From: Collinsella aerofaciens
Lineage (GTDB): Bacteria; Actinomycetota; Coriobacteriia; Coriobacteriales; Coriobacteriaceae
Direction: 5' to 3'
Assembly (NCBI RefSeq): GCF_005844325.1
Contig: NZ_SPFY01000003.1
Location: 1-64,000 of the forward strand
DNA length: 64,000 nucleotides
In this document: piece by piece, positions 60,294 to 64,000 of the stretch
How positions within the stretch are numbered: the stretch's first letter is position 1
How the letters are laid out: every line of letters starts with the position of its first letter
The notes under the pieces: generated by a model
What the model was told of the DNA's origin: nothing
Databases searched by the model: none
The model's input: the letters and a program-made list of their open reading frames with translations, nothing else
Translations under genes and position numbers: made by a program

Positions 60294-60761
60294 ATGAACA
60301 GTGCAAGCGCCAAGCGCATCGACATCATCTCGGACACCCACGGCTATCTTTCGCCCGCGCTTCTGGACGAGCTCAAGGGCGCAGATCTGATCATCCATGC
60401 CGGAGACCTCACCTCAGAGATGGATTACGAGCATCTATGCACCATCGCCCCCGTGCGAGCGGTCCTAGGAAACAACGACTACTACCGCGACTACGGCCCG
60501 GATGTAGACCGTCTGGCCCTCTTCACCTACGAAGGACTCAAATTCGCCGTAGCCCACCACCGCGAAGACCTTCCGGTGGGATCCGTAGACGTAGCCATCA
60601 ACGGTCATACCCACGTAACCAAAGAGGCCCAAGTAGGCCGCTGCCTGGTCCTCAACCCCGGCAGCGCCAGCTACCCCAGAGGCACCCGAGGCCCCACCAT
60701 GGCCAGAATGCTCGTCAAGGACGGCAAGATCCTGAGCACCAAATTTATTGACTTAGACTAA
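60294..60761 (+). CDS. YfcE/MJ0936-type metallophosphoesterase
   Basis: The product has 155 residues; ATG 60294 follows AGAAGGG. Metal-binding motifs in order: DIISDTHGY, IIHAGDLT, LGNNDYY and INGHTHV, with NPGSASYPRG at the end, all typical of small phosphodiesterases of this group. They cleave phosphodiester bonds of cyclic nucleotides or similar small molecules in vitro; the natural substrate is open. The gene is shorter than most of the family but complete. Confidence 0.92.
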   Translation: MNSASAKRIDIISDTHGYLSPALLDELKGADLIIHAGDLTSEMDYEHLCTIAPVRAVLGNNDYYRDYGPDVDRLALFTYEGLKFAVAHHREDLPVGSVDVAINGHTHVTKEAQVGRCLVLNPGSASYPRGTRGPTMARMLVKDGKILSTKFIDLD

Positions 60762-60770
60762 CCGCAACAA

Positions 60771-60803
60771 AAACGGGGGATGCAGATCGCATCTCCCGTT
60801 TTT
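60771..60803 (+). terminator. Terminator after the phosphodiesterase gene
   Basis: AAACGGGGGATGC and GCATCTCCCGTTT pair over 13 bp (one G-T) with the loop AGATC and a T run. Confidence 0.85.
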
Positions 60804-61098
60804 CTTTCAGCAAAAGGCCGAAGTTCAACAAGAATAATCAGACCAACCTCGCCGAGGAGAACGGGGCCGCCGAGCCGCGGAAGCGGCGAGGAACAACAAC
60901 GGCTCGAACAATGTGACGGCAGGGAGGGTCTCCGGGGCCGGCTGGCGCGGGTTAAGTTTGTCGCGAGTTCCGCACGCAAAGGAAAGCACTTAATGTGCTT
61001 TCCGTCTTGCGCAGGACTGTAGAGCAGCAAACTTAACCCGCGCCAGCCGGCCCCGGAGACCCTCCCGGAGGGCCCAAAAAATATTTTCAAAAAAGTTG
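60804..61098. repeat. Intergenic region with a giant inverted repeat (39-bp perfect arms)
   Basis: Arms 60922-60960 and 61028-61066 are exact complements over 39 bp, the longest in the window. The 67-base centre holds a perfect GGAAAGCAC-TTAAT-GTGCTTTCC hairpin, so the whole can fold into a rod of about 145 bases. No gene lies here. It stands between the phosphodiesterase terminator and the tRNA-Asp promoter, so it seems to have no gene of its own to terminate. Confidence 0.92.
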
Positions 61099-61128
61099 TT
61101 GCGCACCGGACAGACTTCTGTGTATACT
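61099..61128 (+). promoter_or_regulatory. Promoter of tRNA-Asp
   Basis: TTGCGC (61099-61104) and TATACT (61123-61128) with an 18-bp spacer, 46 bases before the tRNA. Confidence 0.75.
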
Positions 61129-61174
61129 AATCCCCGCAGCGCACGCGAGCGGAAACAAACGCGAACGACTGCCT

Positions 61175-61252
<78 letters not shown>

Positions 61253-61260
61253 ACGCAATT

Positions 61261-61288
61261 AAAGCCACGTCTTCGGACGTGGCTTTTT
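61261..61288 (+). terminator. Terminator of tRNA-Asp
   Basis: A perfect 11-bp stem with a TTCG tetraloop, followed by TTTTT. Confidence 0.9.
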
Positions 61289-61595
61289 GCGTTTGATAGG
61301 ACCTTGATCCCATCGGCCCCTTTCGCCCAAAACCAAATCCTCCCAATTTCCGGACAAGCTCCGTTTGAGACATGTGTTCAAACAAAGCGTTTGTTGCACA
61401 ACACCTGTTCAGCGAAGCAGGGGGTTAGGTTATACTAAATTGCACTGAATGCCGTTTTTGATGCAAGAGGCTTCAAACACGGCATTCAGTGGGCACCCGT
61501 TTTGCTATTTGGGCGTCCATACGGCCATTGGTGTCTCGACGCAAGCTCGGTCCCGGAGCTCGTTCGAGCTGTTCCTATTCCTTGAAAGGGGAAAA
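61289..61595 (+). promoter_or_regulatory. Promoter and leader of the Rrf2-type regulator gene
   Basis: TTAGGTTATACT gives -10 box TATACT (61431-61436). About seven bases on, CACTGAATGCCG (61443-61454) and its exact complement (61480-61491) form a 12-bp stem that would be the very 5' end of the mRNA. GTTGCACAAC (61393-61402) is a palindrome upstream, similar to GTTGCGCAAC at 38291. The rest of the leader has no further signal; GAAAGGGG serves the gene. Confidence 0.5.
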
Positions 61596-62081
61596 ATGGA
61601 CATATCGAGGAAGACTGATTACGCCCTTCGCATGCTCGCGATGCTTGCCGAGGACCCGGAGCGTCTGCTTTCTGTTCGCACCGCCGCCGAAGAGGTCAAT
61701 GTCCCGTATTCGTTTGCTCGTTCGATCCAGCATGGTTTGGTTCAGGCCGGTATTGTGGAGAGCCTGCGTGGCGTCCATGGCGGCATGCGTCTTAAGGTCA
61801 GCCCCGACGATGTCACCATCCGCCAGGTCGTCGAGGCCGTTCAGGGCCCCATGGTCATGAACGATTGCACCGCGCCCGATGGCGACTGTGCACGCATGGG
61901 TACGTGCTGCTATCATCCCCTGTGGGCCGGAGCTCAAGCGCTGATGCGCGACTACTTCGATTCCGTTTCGCTGGGCGATATCGTCGCTCACCGCCAGTTT
62001 CCGGCCGTCGATTCTAAGTTCGCCGACCGCGATGCGTTTCCCGAGTACGCCACCTGTACGTGCGCTTGCCGGGAGGAATAA
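61596..62081 (+). CDS. Rrf2-family Fe-S-type transcriptional regulator
   Basis: The product has 161 residues. ATG 61596 follows GAAAGGGG. The N-terminal winged helix is typical (DISRKTDYALRMLAMLAE, VRTAAEEVNVPYSFARSIQHGL, GIVESLRGVHGGMRL). Four or more Cys in CTAPDGDCARMGTCC, plus a CTCAC tail, can bind an Fe-S cluster, as in IscR, NsrR or RsrR, so it may sense iron, NO or oxygen. The extra Cys tail (CTCACREE) is unusual. Its neighbours, a DNA glycosylase and rubrerythrin, fit an oxidative-stress role. Confidence 0.92.
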   Translation: MDISRKTDYALRMLAMLAEDPERLLSVRTAAEEVNVPYSFARSIQHGLVQAGIVESLRGVHGGMRLKVSPDDVTIRQVVEAVQGPMVMNDCTAPDGDCARMGTCCYHPLWAGAQALMRDYFDSVSLGDIVAHRQFPAVDSKFADRDAFPEYATCTCACREE

Positions 62082-62102
62082 CGCCGCATAAGGAGCATAG
62101 CC

Positions 62103-63008
62103 ATGATTCAGGATCCCTTTCGTTCGATGATTCGTTCGGAAGGGGTCCTGCGTTATCGCGACCTTCCGTGGCGCCGCACGCGCGACCCGTACATTATTTG
62201 GCTTTCTGAGGTTATGCTGCAGCAAACGCAGGTGCCGCGTGTGGAGACGCGTATGCCCGCGTGGCTCGACCGCTTTCCGACCGTACAGGCGCTCGCTCAG
62301 GCCGCTCCTTCCGACGTTTTGGATGCTTGGCAGGGGATGGGCTACAACCGGCGTGCCCTGGCGCTTCACAGAGCCGCTCAGTGCGTTATGGAAGACTGGG
62401 GTGGGGAGTTTCCACGTGAGACGCGCGACCTGGTTGCTCTGCCCGGTATTGGCCCGGCGACGGCGCAGGGCATTCGGTCGTTTGCGTTCGATCTACCGGG
62501 TGTGTATCTGGAGACCAACGTGCGCACGGTCTTTCTGCATCATTTCTTTCCCGATGTGCCGGCCGTTCCCGATCGCGAGCTGGTGCCGCTGATCCAATCC
62601 GCCTGTCCGGCGGCCCCTGGTGCGACGGCGGATGAGATTGCGCCCTTTGCCGCGCCTCGAGATGATGCCGACACGCCGCGCGCATGGTATTACGCGCTGC
62701 TGGATTATGGCGCGTATCTTAAGAAGACGCTGCCCAATCCGTCCAGGCGCTCGGCGAGCTATAGCCGTCAGTCCAAGTTTGAGGGCTCGCGTCGCCAAAA
62801 GCGCGCCCATATTGTGCGCATGCTGCTGGCTGCGCGCGATGGGCGGCCGTCGGGCATTACGCTCGATGAAGCCGTTGCAGGCGTTAACGAGATGGAGACG
62901 GCAGCCGGCCGAGAGCCGGTCGATCACGATCTTGTCGCAGACATTTTGGCCGACTTGGAGCGCGAGGGCTTTTGCCGCTCCGAGGGTGATCGCTGGCTAA
63001 GCGTGTAG
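62103..63008 (+). CDS. MutY-like A/G-specific DNA glycosylase without Fe-S ligands
   Basis: The product has 301 residues. MutY-type motifs: LPWRRTRDPYIIWLSEVMLQQTQV with catalytic Glu36, GMGYNRRALALHRAA, and the helix-hairpin-helix LPGIGPATAQGI. The place of the catalytic Asp (DGNV in E. coli MutY) reads ETNVRT, with Glu137. The four Cys that hold the [4Fe-4S] cluster in MutY and Nth are absent; only LLDYGAYLKKTLPNPS stands there. The C-terminal 100 residues form a winged-helix-like part (EGSRRQKRAHIVRMLL) rather than the Nudix-like domain. It probably removes adenine opposite 8-oxoguanine, but specificity may differ. It lies 21 bases after the regulator gene. Confidence 0.82.
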   Translation: MIQDPFRSMIRSEGVLRYRDLPWRRTRDPYIIWLSEVMLQQTQVPRVETRMPAWLDRFPTVQALAQAAPSDVLDAWQGMGYNRRALALHRAAQCVMEDWGGEFPRETRDLVALPGIGPATAQGIRSFAFDLPGVYLETNVRTVFLHHFFPDVPAVPDRELVPLIQSACPAAPGATADEIAPFAAPRDDADTPRAWYYALLDYGAYLKKTLPNPSRRSASYSRQSKFEGSRRQKRAHIVRMLLAARDGRPSGITLDEAVAGVNEMETAAGREPVDHDLVADILADLEREGFCRSEGDRWLSV

Positions 63009-63120
63009 CCAACCCGAATCTGAAGAAGAGGATTGTAAGGTTTAAATTCTCGGCTTGAGGGCATCCTAAAGACAAGGCCGCTCGAAGCCTACGGGCGGCA
63101 TGTTGAAGGGAAGTACACCT

Positions 63121-63660
63121 ATGGATTTTGAGAACTCTCAAACCAAGAAGAACCTCGAGACCGCTTTTGCCGGTGAGTCCCAGGCGCACACTAAGTATCG
63201 CTACTATGCATCCAAGGCCAAGAAGGACGGCTACGTTCAGATCTCGAATATCTTTGCCGAGACCGCAGGCAACGAGTCAGAGCACGCCAAGCTGTGGTTT
63301 AAGTATCTGCACGACGGCGCCGTTCCCGACACCCTGGACAACTTGCGTGATGCCGCTGCGGGCGAGAACTACGAGTGGACCACGATGTACGACGAGTTTG
63401 CCAAGACCGCCGAGGAGGAGGGCTTTACCGAGATCGCCGCAAAGTTCCGTGGCGTCGGTGCTGTCGAGCAGGCTCACGAGGAACGCTACAACAAGCTTGT
63501 CGAGCGCATTGAGTCGGGCGAGGTGTTTGAGCGCGAGGGCGTGAAGGTGTGGAAGTGCCTGAACTGCGGGCACCTGCATGTTGGTGCCGAGGCGCCCGAG
63601 GTGTGCCCGGTTTGCAACCACCCGAAGGCGTACTTTGAGGAGCAGGTGGTGAACTACTAG
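63121..63660 (+). CDS. rbr: Rubrerythrin
   Basis: The product has 179 residues; ATG 63121 follows GAAGGGAAG. The di-iron four-helix bundle shows [30 protein letters not shown] and [13 protein letters not shown], with Glu and His ligands. The C-terminal rubredoxin has CLNCGHLH and [11 protein letters not shown]. The enzyme reduces hydrogen peroxide with electrons from NAD(P)H via small redox proteins, protecting anaerobes from oxygen. Confidence 0.98.
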   Translation: MDFENSQTKKNLETAFAGESQAHTKYRYYASKAKKDGYVQISNIFAETAGNESEHAKLWFKYLHDGAVPDTLDNLRDAAAGENYEWTTMYDEFAKTAEEEGFTEIAAKFRGVGAVEQAHEERYNKLVERIESGEVFEREGVKVWKCLNCGHLHVGAEAPEVCPVCNHPKAYFEEQVVNY

Positions 63661-63680
63661 CGCGTGGCGCTGGCTGCTGC

Positions 63681-63778
63681 GGAGCGCAGGGCGGGAGGCC
63701 GGACTACCTTCCCTCCCCGCTCACGGCTCCGCAGGGTCGCGTTGAGGGAAGGTAGTCCGGCCTCCCGCCCTGCGCTCC
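63681..63778. repeat. Giant inverted repeat (35-bp perfect arms) after rubrerythrin
   Basis: Arms 63681-63715 and 63744-63778 are exact complements with a 28-base loop containing CTCACGGCTCCGCAGGG. It starts 21 bases after the stop of rubrerythrin and has no T run of its own; a normal terminator follows at 63829. Confidence 0.93.
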
Positions 63779-63828
63779 GGCTTCGGGTCGTCGCGTGCTC
63801 ACTACAGAAAAGCTGATAAGAAGTTTGT

Positions 63829-63857
63829 GTGCCGCCCCCTTTGGGGCGGCACTTTTT
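63829..63857 (+). terminator. Terminator of rubrerythrin
   Basis: GTGCCGCCCC and GGGGCGGCAC pair perfectly around four bases and are followed by TTTTT. The remaining bases to 64000 show no gene or clear signal. Confidence 0.9.
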
Positions 63858-64000
63858 GTGTGGGGTCCCTGTCTTCACAATTTCCGTCAAGCTTTTGGTT
63901 AGGTTTTGGTCGGATGGCGCAAGGGCGAAAGGGCAAAAGATTGCTGACGAAAAAAGCTCAAAGAAAGTGCTGGTAGGGGAGTTGTTGAGCTTTTTGACAG

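Overview
The window is a high-GC chromosome segment that reads as a gut-type anaerobic actinobacterium of the Coriobacteriia, most likely Collinsella or a close relative. This is inference from gene content. It carries the actinobacterial FhaA-FhaB-PstP-RodA/PbpA-PknB cluster together with strict-anaerobe enzymes (one-polypeptide pyruvate:ferredoxin oxidoreductase, rubrerythrin, Fe-S/flavin oxidoreductase) and a mannose-type PTS. No rRNA is present. There are two tRNA genes: Arg(CCU) and Asp(GUC).

Layout. 0.1-3.6 kb: acidic single-pass surface protein, polytopic membrane protein, TetR regulator. 3.7-7.1 kb: a divergent 925-residue multi-cluster oxidoreductase and an orphan HypA. 7.1-10.7 kb: mannose-family PTS (IIAB, IIC, IID) and a DUF956/ManO-type gene. 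10.77-10.97 kb: a regular array of alternately oriented 14-mers. 11.05-22.2 kb: an integrative mobilizable element of about 11 kb in the tRNA-Arg 3' end. It has an MmeI-like type IIL restriction-modification gene, a coupled small HEPN-like protein, a MOBP-like relaxase, a VirD4-type coupling protein, MobC, a DnaB-like ATPase, an excisionase-like protein, an unknown cargo protein and a tyrosine integrase. Its right end runs into a three-fold 131-134 bp repeat made of direct and inverted pieces of the tRNA 3' end.

22.7-33.8 kb: a leftward cell-wall and Ser/Thr-phosphorylation cluster with a natural SEDS-PBP fusion. 33.9-38.1 kb: dnaX, a small membrane protein, ybaB and recR. 38.4-42.1 kb: a second signalling operon (secreted or anchored protein, membrane kinase, FHA protein). 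42.5-46.0 kb: PFOR. 46.7-52.0 kb: carbamate kinase, C39-like protein, APC permease and amidohydrolase. 52.1-60.8 kb: two LytS/LytTR-type two-component pairs flanking a zinc phospholipase C-like protein, an MFS transporter and a glycosyltransferase, then a YfcE-type phosphodiesterase. 61.2-63.7 kb: tRNA-Asp, an Rrf2 regulator, a MutY-like glycosylase with no visible Fe-S ligands, and rubrerythrin.

The most unusual non-coding feature is a set of very long, near-perfect inverted repeats between genes. Their arms are 29, 39, 35, 28, 24 and 17 bp, and the arm sequences are unrelated to each other. This suggests selection on structure rather than on sequence. The best candidate for an undescribed protein system is the type IIL R-M gene overlapping an Rx4H (HEPN-like) gene inside the mobilizable element. 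All functional calls come from motifs read by eye; no database search was run.
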